This document shows, in pieces, positions 1-11,346 of a stretch of DNA of 64,000 nt. Below the pieces are notes generated by a model, which was not told the DNA's origin, did not search any database, and saw nothing but the letters and a program-made list of their open reading frames with translations. The first letter of the stretch is position 1; each line of letters starts with the position of its first letter. The DNA lies in contig NW_026870454.1 of NCBI RefSeq assembly GCF_963576545.1, forward strand, positions 372,001-436,000, written 5' to 3'. The position numbers and the translations under genes are program-made. Source of the stretch: Limanda limanda (Eukaryota > Chordata > Actinopteri > Pleuronectiformes > Pleuronectidae).

Positions 1-107
1 GCTTTCATCCCTAACCCTAACCCTAACCCTTCCGAAAGTCGGAGAAGCTCAAGGATGGTACCGATCGATGCGCGCTACCCCATTTAGTGGGGGTAGAGCC
101 TACTTGC
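1..107 (+). repeat. Partial A monomer at the left window edge
   Basis: This A unit lacks its first 56 bases: the 44 bp core and the first 12 bases of the A-private segment. Its telomeric tract is intact at 9-29. The cut is made by the window edge, so the array extends to the left. The next unit (108-262) is a B monomer. Confidence 0.95.
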
Positions 108-906
108 AAGTCTCTCCAACCTTCACAAAAAAAGTTATTCAAGAATATCTCCTCAGATTTGGGGGAATTTCGTCGGTCGACCTCTTCCGAAGGTCGTACA
201 AGCTCGGGGATGGTACCAATCGATCCGCAGGACCCAAATTAGTCCAGATGCAACCACTTTCCAAGTCTCTCCGACCTTCACAAAAAAAGTTATTCAAGAA
301 TATCTCTTTCTCCTATGTGCTTTCATCCCTAACCCTAACCCTAACCCTTCCGAAAGTCGGAGAAGCTCAAGGATGGTACCGATCGATGCGTGCTACCCCA
401 TTTAGTGGGGGTAGAGCCTACTTGCAAGTCTCTCCGACCTTCACAAAAAACGTTATTCAAGAATATCTCTTTCTCCTATGTGCTTTCATCCCTAACCCTA
501 ACCCTAACCCTTCCGAAAGTCGGAGAAGCTCAAGGATGGTACCGATCGATGCGCGCTACCCCATTTAGTGGGGGTAGAGCCTACTTGCAAGTCTCTCCGA
601 CCTTCACAAAAAAAGTTATTCAAGAATATCTCCTCAGATTTGGGGGAATTTCGTCGGTCGACCTCTTCCGAAGGTCGTACAAGCTCGGGGATGGTACCAA
701 TCGATCCGCAGGACCCAAATTAGTCCAGATGCAACCACTTTCCAAGTCTCTCCGACCTTCACAAAAAAAGTTATTCAAGAATATCTCTTTCTCCTATGTG
801 CTTTCATCCCTAACCCTAACCCTAACCCTTCCGAAAGTCGGAGAAGCTCAAGGATGGTACCGATCGATGCGCGCTACCCCATTTAGTGGGGGTAGAGCCT
901 ACTTGC

Positions 907-950
907 AAGTCTCTCCGACCTTCACAAAAAAAGTTATTCAAGAATATCTC
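907..950 (+). repeat. 44 bp core common to A and B (representative)
   Basis: These 44 bases, from AAGTCTCTCC to GAATATCTC, start both A and B consensus monomers without a difference, whereas the rest of the two monomers is diverged or unrelated. The core contains an A7 run followed by an AT-rich stretch. It therefore recurs every 155-163 bp, about 400 times. Rare variants occur: a C-to-A change that lengthens the A run (9780, 17325, 21189, 36468), A7 to A6C in about 20 A units, and a T-to-A change at 28269, 30201, 32451 and 34383. Either recent exchange between A and B or constraint on a protein-binding or nucleosome-positioning sequence could explain the identity; the sequence does not decide. 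Confidence 0.9.
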
Positions 951-970
951 TTTCTCCTATGTGCTTTCAT

Positions 971-991
971 CCCTAACCCTAACCCTAACCC
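971..991 (+). repeat. Telomere-like tract (CCCTAA)3CCC inside monomer A (representative)
   Basis: Every A unit whose tract falls inside the window carries this element, 64 bases after the monomer start; by arithmetic there are 298. The usual form is 21 bp with four CCC runs. The - strand reads GGG(TTAGGG)3, the human-type telomere repeat. Eight copies have lost exactly one hexamer. Point variants are rare: a T-to-A change inside the tract at 11284 and 56021, and flank changes at 14150, 20427 and 26372 (CATCCC to CAGCCC). B has nothing comparable. It is an interstitial telomeric repeat, not a chromosome end, because each tract is flanked by satellite. Confidence 0.97.
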
Positions 992-1035
992 TTCCGAAAG
1001 TCGGAGAAGCTCAAGGATGGTACCGATCGATGCGC

Positions 1036-1061
1036 GCTACCCCATTTAGTGGGGGTAGAGC
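1036..1061 (+). other. Imperfect hairpin in monomer A (representative)
   Basis: The A monomer contains an inverted repeat: left arm GCTACCCCA, 5-base loop TTTAG, right arm TGGGGGTAGAGC. The arms pair over nine bases, with one extra G and one extra A bulged on the right arm. It recurs in every A unit and is much weaker in the aligned part of B. A common variant changes the T of the left arm to A (GCGCAACC instead of GCGCTACC), costing one pair. Rare arm changes occur at 34809, 35465, 37082 and 45277. Whether it folds in DNA or in a transcript is not known. Confidence 0.7.
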
Positions 1062-1395
1062 CTACTTGCAAGTCTCTCCGACCTTCACAAAAAAAGTTAT
1101 TCAAGAATATCTCTTTCTCCTATGTGCTTTCATCCCTAACCCTAACCCTAACCCTTCCGAAAGTCGGAGAAGCTCAAGGATGGTACCGATCGATGCGCGT
1201 TACCCCATTTAGTGGGGGTAGAGCCTACTTGCAAGTCTCTCGGACCTTCACAAAAAAAGTTATTCAAGAATATCTCTTTCTCCTATGTGCTTTCATCCCT
1301 AACCCTAACCCTAACCCTTCCGAAAGTCGGAGAAGCTCAAGGATGGTACCGATCGATGCGCGCTACCCCATTTAGTGGGGGTAGAGCCTACTTGC

Positions 1396-1550
1396 AAGTC
1401 TCTCCGACCTTCACAAAAAAAGTTATTCAAGAATATCTCCTCAGATTTGGGGGAATTTCGTCGGTCGACCTCTTCCGAAGGTCGTACAAGCTCGGGGATG
1501 GTACCAATCGATCCGCAGGACCCAAATTAGTCCAGATGCAACCACTTTCC
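1396..1550 (+). repeat. Representative B monomer (155 bp, no telomeric tract)
   Basis: The unit starts with the 44 bp core (1396-1439), continues with a 31 bp B-private segment (1440-1470, beginning CTCAGATTTGGGGG), and ends with 80 bp (1471-1550) aligned without gaps to A at 56 of 80 positions. Conserved landmarks in that part are CTTCCGAA, GATGGTACC and ATCGAT. B therefore descends from the same ancestral monomer as A, and the two differ by replacement of the 31/39 bp segment that holds the telomeric tract in A. One hundred copies are present, never two in a row as far as I can see. A+B is 318 bp, divisible by 3, which makes the longest spurious reading frames run through AB pairs. Confidence 0.95.
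1463..1484 (+). other. Palindrome and hairpin in monomer B (representative)
   Basis: The B-private segment ends in the perfect 8 bp palindrome GGTCGACC (1463-1470). Overlapping it, CGACCT and AGGTCG form a 6 bp stem around a 7-base loop (1466-1484). The palindrome contains GTCGAC, absent from the A consensus, so it marks B units specifically. It recurs in nearly all 100 copies; in the right 7 kb many copies carry a C-to-T change in the loop (for example 57947 and 59871). Confidence 0.7.
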
Positions 1551-1692
1551 AAGTCTCTCCGACCTTCACAAAAAAAGTTATTCAAGAATATCTCTTTCTC
1601 CTATGTGCTTTCATCCCTAACCCTAACCCTAACCCTTCCGAAAGTCGGAGAAGCTCAAGGATGGTACCGATCGATGCGCGCTACCCCATTTA

Positions 1693-3143
1693 GTGGGGGT
1701 AGAGCCTACTTGCAAGTCTCTCCGACCTTCACAAAAAACGTTATTCAAGAATATCTCTTTCTCCTATGTGCTTTCATCCCTAACCCTAACCCTAACCCTT
1801 CCGAAAGTCGGAGAAGCTCAAGGATGGTACCGATCGATGCGCGCTACCCCATTTAGTGGGGGTAGAGCCTACTTGCAAGTCTCTCCGACCTTCACAAAAA
1901 AAGTTATTCAAGAATATCTCCTCAGATTTGGGGGAATTTCGTCGGTCGACCTCTTCCGAAGGTCGTACAAGCTCGGGGATGGTACCAATCGATCTGCAGG
2001 ACCCAAATTAGTCCAGATGCAACCACTTTCCAAGTCTCTCCGACCTTCACAAAAAAAGTTATTCAAGAATATCTCTTTCTCCTATGTGCTTTCATCCCTA
2101 ACCCTAACCCTAACCCTTCCGAAAGTCGGAGAAGCTCAAGGATGGTACCGATCGATGCGCGCTACCCCATTTAGTGGGGGTAGAGCCTACTTGCAAGTCT
2201 CTCCGACCTTCACAAAAAAAGTTATTCAAGAATATCTCTTTCTCCTATGTGCTTTCATCCCTAACCCTAACCCTAACCCTTCCGAAAGTCGGAGAAGCTC
2301 AAGGATGGTACCGATCGATGCGCGCTACCCCATTTAGTGGGGGTAGAGCCTACTTGCAAGTCTCTCCGACCTTCACAAAAAAAGTTATTCAAGAATATCT
2401 CTTTCTCCTATGTGCTTTCATCCCTAACCCTAACCCTAACCCTTCCGAAAGTCGGAGAAGCTCAAGGATGGTACCGATCGATGCGCGCTACCCCATTTAG
2501 TGGGGGTAGAGCCTACTTGCAAGTCTCTCCGACCTTCACAAAAAACGTTATTCAAGAATATCTCTTTCTCCTATGTGCTTTCATCCCTAACCCTAACCCT
2601 AACCCTTCCGAAAGTCGGAGAAGCTCAAGGATGGTACCGATCGATGCGCGCTACCCCATTTAGTGGGGGTAGAGCCTACTTGCAAGTCTCTCCGACCTTC
2701 ACAAAAAAAGTTATTCAAGAATATCTCCTCAGATTTGGGGGAATTTCGTCGGTCGACCTCTTCCGAAGGTCGTACAAGCTCGGGGATGGTACCAATCGAT
2801 CCGCAGGACCCAAATTAGTCCAGATGCAACCACTTTCCAAGTCTCTCCGACCTTCACAAAAAAAGTTATTCAAGAATATCTCTTTCTCCTATGTGCTTTC
2901 ATCCCTAACCCTAACCCTAACCCTTCCGAAAGTCGGAGAAGCTCAAGGATGGTACCGATCGATGCGCGCTACCCCATTTAGTGGGGGTAGAGCCTACTTG
3001 CAAGTCTCTCCGACCTTCACAAAAAAAGTTATTCAAGAATATCTCTTTCTCCTATGTGCTTTCATCCCTAACCCTAACCCTAACCCTTCCGAAAGTCGGA
3101 GAAGCTCAAGGATGGTACCGATCGATGCGCGCTACCCCATTTA
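1693..3143 (+). repeat. Left copy of a duplicated block (offset 2,739 bp)
   Basis: Units here share linked variants with the block starting at 4432, all 2,739 bp apart: A7-to-A6C at 1739 and 2546 (partners 4478 and 5285) and C-to-T in B at 1995 (partner 4734). The B spacing after the block start is also the same (807 bp). 2,739 bp equals 13 A plus 4 B. Outer limits are approximate because monomers are so alike. Confidence 0.7.
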
Positions 3144-4431
3144 GTGGGGGTAGAGCCTACTTGCAAGTCTCTCCGACCTTCACAAAAAAAGTTATTCAAG
3201 AATATCTCTTTCTCCTATGTGCTTTCATCCCTAACCCTAACCCTAACCCTTCCGAAAGTCGGAGAAGCTCAAGGATGGTACCGATCGATGCGCGCTACCC
3301 CATTTAGTGGGGGTAGAGCCTACTTGCAAGTCTCTCCGACCTTCACAAAAAAAGTTATTCAAGAATATCTCCTCAGATTTGGGGGAATTTCGTCGGTCGA
3401 CCTCTTCCGAAGGTCGTACAAGCTCGGGGATGGTACCAATCGATCCGCAGGACCCAAATTAGTCCAGATGCAACCACTTTCCAAGTCTCTCCGACCTTCA
3501 CAAAAAAAGTTATTCAAGAATATCTCTTTCTCCTATGTGCTTTCATCCCTAACCCTAACCCTAACCCTTCCGAAAGTCGGAGAAGCTCAAGGATGGTACC
3601 GATCGATGCGCGCAACCCCATTTAGTGGGGGTAGAGCCTACTTGCAAGTCTCTCCGACCTTCACAAAAAAAGTTATTCAAGAATATCTCTTTCTCCTATG
3701 TGCTTTCATCCCTAACCCTAACCCTAACCCTTCCGAAAGTCGGAGAAGCTCAAGGATGGTACCGATCGATGCGCGCTACCCCATTTAGTGGGGGTAGAGC
3801 CTACTTGCAAGTCTCTCCGACCTTCACAAAAAAAGTTATTCAAGAATATCTCTTTCTCCTATGTGCTTTCATCCCTAACCCTAACCCTAACCCTTCCGAA
3901 AGTCGGAGAAGCTCAAGGATGGTACCGATCGATGCGCGCTACCCCATTTAGTGGGGGTAGAGCCTACTTGCAAGTCTCTCCGACCTTCACAAAAAAAGTT
4001 ATTCAAGAATATCTCCTCAGATTTGGGGGAATTTCGTCGGTCGACCTCTTCCGAAGGTCGTACAAGCTCGGGGATGGTACCAATCGATCCGCAGGACCCA
4101 AATTAGTCCAGATGCAACCACTTTTCAAGTCTCTCCGACCTTCACAAAAAAAGTTATTCAAGAATATCTCTTTCTCCTATGTGCTTTCATCCCTAACCCT
4201 AACCCTAACCCTTCCGAAAGTCGGAGAAGCTCAAGGATGGTACCGATCGATGCGCGCAACCCCATTTAGTGGGGGTAGAGCCTACTTGCAAGTCTCTCCG
4301 ACCTTCACAAAAAAAGTTATTCAAGAATATCTCTTTCTCCTATGTGCTTTCATCCCTAACCCTAACCCTAACCCTTCCGAAAGTCGGAGAAGCTCAAGGA
4401 TGGTACCGATCGATGCGCGCTACCCCATTTA

Positions 4432-5882
4432 GTGGGGGTAGAGCCTACTTGCAAGTCTCTCCGACCTTCACAAAAAACGTTATTCAAGAATATCTCTTTC
4501 TCCTATGTGCTTTCATCCCTAACCCTAACCCTAACCCTTCCGAAAGTCGGAGAAGCTCAAGGATGGTACCGATCGATGCGCGCTACCCCATTTAGTGGGG
4601 GTAGAGCCTACTTGCAAGTCTCTCCGACCTTCACAAAAAAAGTTATTCAAGAATATCTCCTCAGATTTGGGGGAATTTCGTCGGTCGACCTCTTCCGAAG
4701 GTCGTACAAGCTCGGGGATGGTACCAATCGATCTGCAGGACCCAAATTAGTCCAGATGCAACCACTTTCCAAGTCTCTCCGACCTTCACAAAAAAAGTTA
4801 TTCAAGAATATCTCTTTCTCCTATGTGCTTTCATCCCTAACCCTAACCCTAACCCTTCCGAAAGTCGGAGAAGCTCAAGGATGGTACCGATCGATGCGCG
4901 CTACCCCATTTAGTGGGGGTAGAGCCTACTTGCAAGTCTCTCCGACCTTCACAAAAAAAGTTATTCAAGAATATCTCTTTCTCCTATGTGCTTTCATCCC
5001 TAACCCTAACCCTAACCCTTCCGAAAGTCGGAGAAGCTCAAGGATGGTACCGATCGATGCGCGCTACCCCATTTAGTGGGGGTAGAGCCTACTTGCAAGT
5101 CTCTCCGACCTTCACAAAAAAAGTTATTCAAGAATATCTCTTTCTCCTATGTGCTTTCATCCCTAACCCTAACCCTAACCCTTCCGAAAGTCGGAGAAGC
5201 TCAAGGATGGTACCGATCGATGCGCGCTACCCCATTTAGTGGGGGTAGAGCCTACTTGCAAGTCTCTCCGACCTTCACAAAAAACGTTATTCAAGAATAT
5301 CTCTTTCTCCTATGTGCTTTCATCCCTAACCCTAACCCTAACCCTTCCGAAAGTCGGAGAAGCTCAAGGATGGTACCGATCGATGCGCGCTACCCCATTT
5401 AGTGGGGGTAGAGCCTACTTGCAAGTCTCTCCGACCTTCACAAAAAAAGTTATTCAAGAATATCTCCTCAGATTTGGGGGAATTTCGTCGGTCGACCTCT
5501 TCCGAAGGTCGTACAAGCTCGGGGATGGTACCAATCGATCCGCAGGACCCAAATTAGTCCAGATGCAACCACTTTCCAAGTCTCTCCGACCTTCACAAAA
5601 AAAGTTATTCAAGAATATCTCTTTCTCCTATGTGCTTTCATCCCTAACCCTAACCCTAACCCTTCCGAAAGTCGGAGAAGCTCAAGGATGGTACCGATCG
5701 ATGCGCGCTACCCCATTTAGTGGGGGTAGAGCCTACTTGCAAGTCTCTCCGACCTTCACAAAAAAAGTTATTCAAGAATATCTCTTTCTCCTATGTGCTT
5801 TCATCCCTAACCCTAACCCTAACCCTTCCGAAAGTCGGAGAAGCTCAAGGATGGTACCGATCGATGCGCGCTACCCCATTTA
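4432..5882 (+). repeat. Right copy of the 2,739 bp-offset duplicated block
   Basis: This is the partner of 1693-3143, defined by the linked variants at 4478, 4734 and 5285. Related combinations of the A6C variant and the B C-to-T variant return at 17-22 kb and repeatedly at 44-55 kb, so this monomer haplotype has spread across the array. Confidence 0.7.
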
Positions 5883-8458
5883 GTGGGGGTAGAGCCTACT
5901 TGCAAGTCTCTCCGACCTTCACAAAAAAAGTTATTCAAGAATATCTCTTTCTCCTATGTGCTTTCATCCCTAACCCTAACCCTAACCCTTCCGAAAGTCG
6001 GAGAAGCTCAAGGATGGTACCGATCGATGCGCGCTACCCCATTTAGTGGGGGTAGAGCCTACTTGCAAGTCTCTCCGACCTTCACAAAAAAAGTTATTCA
6101 AGAATATCTCTTTCTCCTATGTGCTTTCATCCCTAACCCTAACCCTAACCCTTCCGAAAGTCGGAGAAGCTCAAGGATGGTACCGATCGATGCGCGCTAC
6201 CCCATTTAGTGGGGGTAGAGCCTACTTGCAAGTCTCTCCGACCTTCACAAAAAAAGTTATTCAAGAATATCTCTTTCTCCTATGTGCTTTCATCCCTAAC
6301 CCTAACCCTAACCCTTCCGAAAGTCGGAGAAGCTCAAGGATGGTACCGATCGATGCGCGCAACCCCATTTAGTGGGGGTAGAGCCTACTTGCAAGTCTCT
6401 CCGACCTTCACAAAAAAAGTTATTCAAGAATATCTCCTCAGATTTGGGGGAATTTCGTCGGTCGACCTCTTCCGAAGGTCGTACAAGCTCGGGGATGGTA
6501 CCAATCGATCAGCAGGACCCAAATTAGTCCAGATGCAACCACTTTCCAAGTCTCTCCGACCTTCACAAAAAAAGTTATTCAAGAATATCTCTTTCTCCTA
6601 TGTGCTTTCATCCCTAACCCTAACCCTAACCCTTCCGAAAGTCGGAGAAGCTCAAGGATGGTACCGATCGATGCGCGCTACCCCATTTAGTGGGGGTAGA
6701 GCCTACTTGCAAGTCTCTCCGACCTTCACAAAAAAAGTTATTCAAGAATATCTCTTTCTCCTATGTGCTTTCATCCCTAACCCTAACCCTAACCCTTCCG
6801 AAAGTCGGAGAAGCTCAAGGATGGTACCGATCGATGTGCGCAACCCCATTTAGTGGGGGTAGAGCATACTTGCAAGTCTCTCCGACTTTCACAAAAAAAG
6901 TTATTCAAGAATATCTCCTCAGATTTGGGGGAATTTCGTCGGTCGACCTCTTCCGAAGGTCGTACAAGCTCGGGGATGGTACCAATCGATCCGCAGGACC
7001 CAAATTAGTCCAGATGCAACCACTTTCCAAGTCTCTCCGACCTTCACAAAAAAAGTTATTCAAGAATATCTCTTTCTCCTATGTGCTTTCATCCCTAACC
7101 CTAACCCTAACCCTTCCGAAAGTCGGAGAAGCTCAAGGATGGTACCGATCGATGCGCGCAACCCCATTTAGTGGGGGTAGAGCCTACTTGCAAGTCTCTC
7201 CGACCTTCACAAAAAAAGTTATTCAAGAATATCTCTTTCTCCTATGTGCTTTCATCCCTAACCCTAACCCTAACCCTTCCGAAAGTCGGAGAAGCTCAAA
7301 GATGGTACTGGTCGATGCGCGCTACCCCATTTAGTGGGGGTAGAGCCTACTTGCAAGTCTCTCCGACCTTCACAAAAAAAGTTATTCAAGAATATCTCCT
7401 CAGATTTGGGGGAATTTCGTCGGTCGACCTCTTCCGAAGGTCGTACAAGCTCGGGGATGGTACCAATCGATCCGCAGGACCCAAATTAGTCCAGATGCAA
7501 CCACTTTCCAAGTCTCTCCGACCTTCACAAAAAAAGTTATTCAAGAATATCTCTTTCTCCTATGTGCTTTCATCCCTAACCCTAACCCTAACCCTTCCGA
7601 AAGTCGGAGAAGCTCAAGGATGGTACCGATCGATGCGCGCAACCCCATTTAGTGGGGGTAGAGCCTACTTGCAAGTCTCTCCGACCTTCACAAAAAAAGT
7701 TATTCAAGAATATCTCTTTCTCCTATGTGCTTTCATCCCTAACCCTAACCCTAACCCTTCCGAAAGTCGGAGAAGCTCAAGGATGGTACTGATCGATGCG
7801 CGCTACCCCATTTAGTGGGGGTAGAGCCTACTTGCAAGTCTCTCCGACCTTCACAAAAAAAGTTATTCAAGAATATCTCTTTCTCCTATGTGCTTTCATC
7901 CCTAACCCTAACCCTAACCCTTCCGAAAGTCGGAGAAGCTCAAGGATGGTACCGATCGATGCGCGCTACCCCATTTAGTGGGGGTAGAGCCTACTTGCAA
8001 GTCTCTCCGACCTTCACAAAAAAAGTTATTCAAGAATATCTCCTCAGATTTGGGGGAATTTCGTCGGTCGACCTCTTCCGAAGGTCGTACAAGCTCGGGG
8101 ATGGTACCAATCGATCCGCAGGACCCAAATTAGTCCAGATGCAACCACTTTCCAAGTCTCTCCGACCTTCACAAAAAAAGTTATTCAAGAATATCTCTTT
8201 CTCCTATGTGCTTTCATCCCTAACCCTAACCCTAACCCTTCCGAAAGTCGGAGAAGCTCAAGGATGGTACCGATCGATGCGCGCAACCCCATTTAGTGGG
8301 GGTAGAGCCTACTTGCAAGTCTCTCCGACCTTCACAAAAAAAGTTATTCAAGAATATCTCTTTCTCCTATGTGCTTTCATCCCTAACCCTAACCCTAACC
8401 CTTCCGAAAGTCGGAGAAGCTCAAGGATGGTACCGATCGATGCGCGCTACCCCATTTA

Positions 8459-9577
8459 GTGGGGGTAGAGCCTACTTGCAAGTCTCTCCGACCTTCACAA
8501 AAAAAGTTATTCAAGAATATCTCTTTCTCCTATGTGCTTTCATCCCTAACCCTAACCCTAACCCTTCCGAAAGTCGGAGAAGCTCAAGGATGGTACCGAT
8601 CGATGCGCGCTACCCCATTTAGTGGGGGTAGAGCCTACTTGCAAGTCTCTCCGACCTTCACAAAAAAAGTTATTCAAGAATATCTCCTCAGATTTGGGGG
8701 AATTTCGTCGGTCGACCTCTTCCGAAGGTCGTACAAGCTCGGGGATGGTACCAATCGATCCGCAGGACCCAAATTAGTCCAGATGCAACCACTTTTCAAG
8801 TCTCTCCGACCTTCACAAAAAAAGTTATTCAAGAATATCTCTTTCTCCTATGTGCTTTCATCCCTAACCCTAACCCTAACCCTTCCGAAAGTCGGAGAAG
8901 CTCAACGATGGTACCGATCGATGCGCGCTACCCCATTTAGTGGGGGTAGAGCCTACTTGCAAGTCTCTCCGACCTTCACAAAAAAAGTTATTCAAGAATA
9001 TCTCTTTCTCCTATGTGCTTTCATCCCTAACCCTAACCCTTCCGAAAGTCGGAGAAGCTCAAGGATGGTACCGATCGATGCGCGCTACCCCATTTAGTGG
9101 GGGTAGAGCCTACTTGCAAGTCTCTCCGACCTTCACAAAAAAAGTTATTCAAGAATATCTCCTCAGATTTGGGGGAATTTCGTCGGTCGACCTCTTCCGA
9201 AGGTCGTACAAGCTCGGGGATGGTACCAATCGATCCGCAGGACCCAAATTAGTCCAGATGCAACCACTTTCCAAGTCTCTCCGACCTTCACAAAAAAAGT
9301 TATTCAAGAATATCTCTTTCTCCTATGTGCTTTCATCCCTAACCCTAACCCTAACCCTTCCGAAAGTCGGAGAAGCTCAAGGATGGTACCGATCGATGGG
9401 CGCAACCCCATTTAGTGGGGGTAGAGCCTACTTGCAAGTCTCTCCGACCTTCACAAAAAAAGTTATTCAAGAATATCTCTTTCTCCTATGTGCTTTCATC
9501 CCTAACCCTAACCCTAACCCTTCCGAAAGTCGGAGAAGCTCAAGGATGGTACCGATCGATGCGCGCTACCCCATTTA
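8459..9577 (+). repeat. Left copy of a block duplicated at 11.3 kb (offset 2,888 bp)
   Basis: B carries C-to-T at 8796 and the following A carries C-to-G at 9399 (GATGGGCGC). The same pair is found at 11684 and 12293. The first markers are 2,888 bp apart and the second 2,894 bp apart. The 6 bp difference is explained by the short telomeric tract at 9025-9039, present only in this copy. Confidence 0.65.
8961..9117 (+). repeat. Contracted A monomer (157 bp, two-hexamer tract)
   Basis: The telomeric tract is 15 bp (9025-9039), exactly one CCCTAA shorter than usual; the rest of the unit is ordinary. It is immediately followed by a B monomer. The - strand has only three GGG runs instead of four. 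Confidence 0.95.
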
Positions 9578-11346
9578 GTGGGGGTAGAGCCTACTTGCAA
9601 GTCTCTCCGACCTTCACAAAAAAAGTTATTCAAGAATATCTCTTTCTCCTATGTGCTTTCATCCCTAACCCTAACCCTAACCCTTCCGAAAGTCGGAGAA
9701 GCTCAAGGATGGTACCGATCGATGCGCGCTACCCCATTTAGTGGGGGTAGAGCCTACTTGCAAGTCTCTCCGACCTTCAAAAAAAAAGTTATTCAAGAAT
9801 ATCTCCTCAGATTTGGGGGAATTTCGTCGGTCGACCTCTTCCGAAGGTCGTACAAGCTCGGGGATGGTACCAATCGATCCGCAGGACCCAAATTAGTCCA
9901 GATGCAACCACTTTCCAAGTCTCTCCGACCTTCACAAAAAAAGTTATTCAAGAATATCTCTTTCTCCTATGTGCTTTCATCCCTAACCCTAACCCTAACC
10001 CTTCCGAAAGTCGGAGAAGCTCAAGGATGGTACCGATCGATGCGCGCTACCCCATTTAGTGGGGGTAGAGCCTACTTGCAAGTCTCTCCGACCTTCACAA
10101 AAAAAGTTATTCAAGAATATCTCTTTCTCCTATGTGCTTTCATCCCTAACCCTAACCCTAACCCTTCCGAAAGTCGGAGAAGCTCAAGGATGGTACCGAT
10201 CGATGCGCGCTACCCCATTTAGTGGGGGTAGAGCCTACTTGCAAGTCTCTCCGACCTTCACAAAAAAAGTTATTCAAGAATATCTCCTCAGATTTGGGGG
10301 AATTTCGTCGGTCGACCTCTTCCGAAGGTCGTACAAGCTCGGGGATGGTACCAATCGATCCGCAGGACCCAAATTAGTCCAGATGCAACCACTTTCCAAG
10401 TCTCTCCGACATTCACAAAAAAAGTTATTCAAGAATATCTCTTTCTCCTATGTGCTTTCATCCCTAACCCTAACCCTAACCCTTCCGAAAGTCGGAGAAG
10501 CTCAAGGATGGTACCGATCGATGCGCGCAACCCCATTTAGTGGGGGTAGAGCCTACTTGCAAGTCTCTCCGACCTTCACAAAAAAAGTTATTCAAGAATA
10601 TCTCTTTCTCCTATGTGCTTTCATCCCTAACCCTAACCCTAACCCTTCCGAAAGTCGGAGAAGCTCAAGGATGGTACCGATCGATGCGCGCTACCCCATT
10701 TAGTGGGGGTAGAGCCTACTTGCAAGTCTCTCCGACCTTCACAAAAAAAGTTATTCAAGAATATCTCTTTCTCCTATGTGCTTTCATCCCTAACCCTAAC
10801 CCTAACCCTTCCGAAAGTCGGAGAAGCTCAAGGATGGTACCGATCGATGCGCGCTACCCCATTTAGTGGGGGTAGAGCCTACTTGCAAGTCTCTCCGACC
10901 TTCACAAAAAAAGTTATTCAAGAATATCTCCTCAGATTTGGGGGAATTTCGTCGGTCGACCTCTTCCGAAGGTCGTACAAGCTCGGGGATGGTACCAATC
11001 GATCCGCAGGACCCAAATTAGTCCAGATGCAACCACTTTCCAAGTCTCTCCGACCTTCACAAAAAAAGTTATTCAAGAATATCTCTTTCTCCTATGTGCT
11101 TTCATCCCTAACCCTAACCCTAACCCTTCCGAAAGTCGGAGAAGCTCAAGGATGGTACCGATCGATGCGCGCAACCCCATTTAGTGGGGGTAGAGCCTAC
11201 TTGCAAGTCTCTCCGACCTTCACAAAAAAAGTTATTCAAGAATATCTCTTTCTCCTATGTGCTTTCATCCCTAACCCTAACCCAAACCCTTCCGAAAGTC
11301 GGAGAAGCTCAAGGATGGTACTGATCGATGCGCGCTACCCCATTTA

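Larger units (their letters stand above)
907..1069 (+). repeat. Representative A monomer (163 bp, telomere-bearing)
   Basis: This copy matches the common A sequence. It has three parts: a 44 bp core shared with B (907-950), containing a run of seven A; a 39 bp A-private segment (951-989), which begins with a pyrimidine-rich stretch and runs into the telomeric tract; and an 80 bp segment (990-1069) that aligns to B without gaps at about 70% identity. The 80 bp part holds GGTACC, overlapping CGATCG/ATCGAT and GCGCGC palindromes, then a hairpin. Base content of the consensus is 43 A, 43 T, 30 G, 47 C (47% GC), with 7 CpG where about 8.7 are expected. 163 is not a multiple of 3, so no reading frame persists through consecutive A units. 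Confidence 0.96.

Noticed and set aside
951..990. Promoter or regulatory site in the pyrimidine-rich part of A
   Set aside because: There is no TATA, initiator or other motif I can defend, and no gene nearby to regulate.
1463..1484. CENP-B box in monomer B
   Set aside because: The - strand reads TTCGGAAGA here, which fits the first half of the box (TTCG, four any, A), but the second half (CGGG) is not present; only 6 of 9 key positions match. The + strand TTTCGTCGG fits worse.
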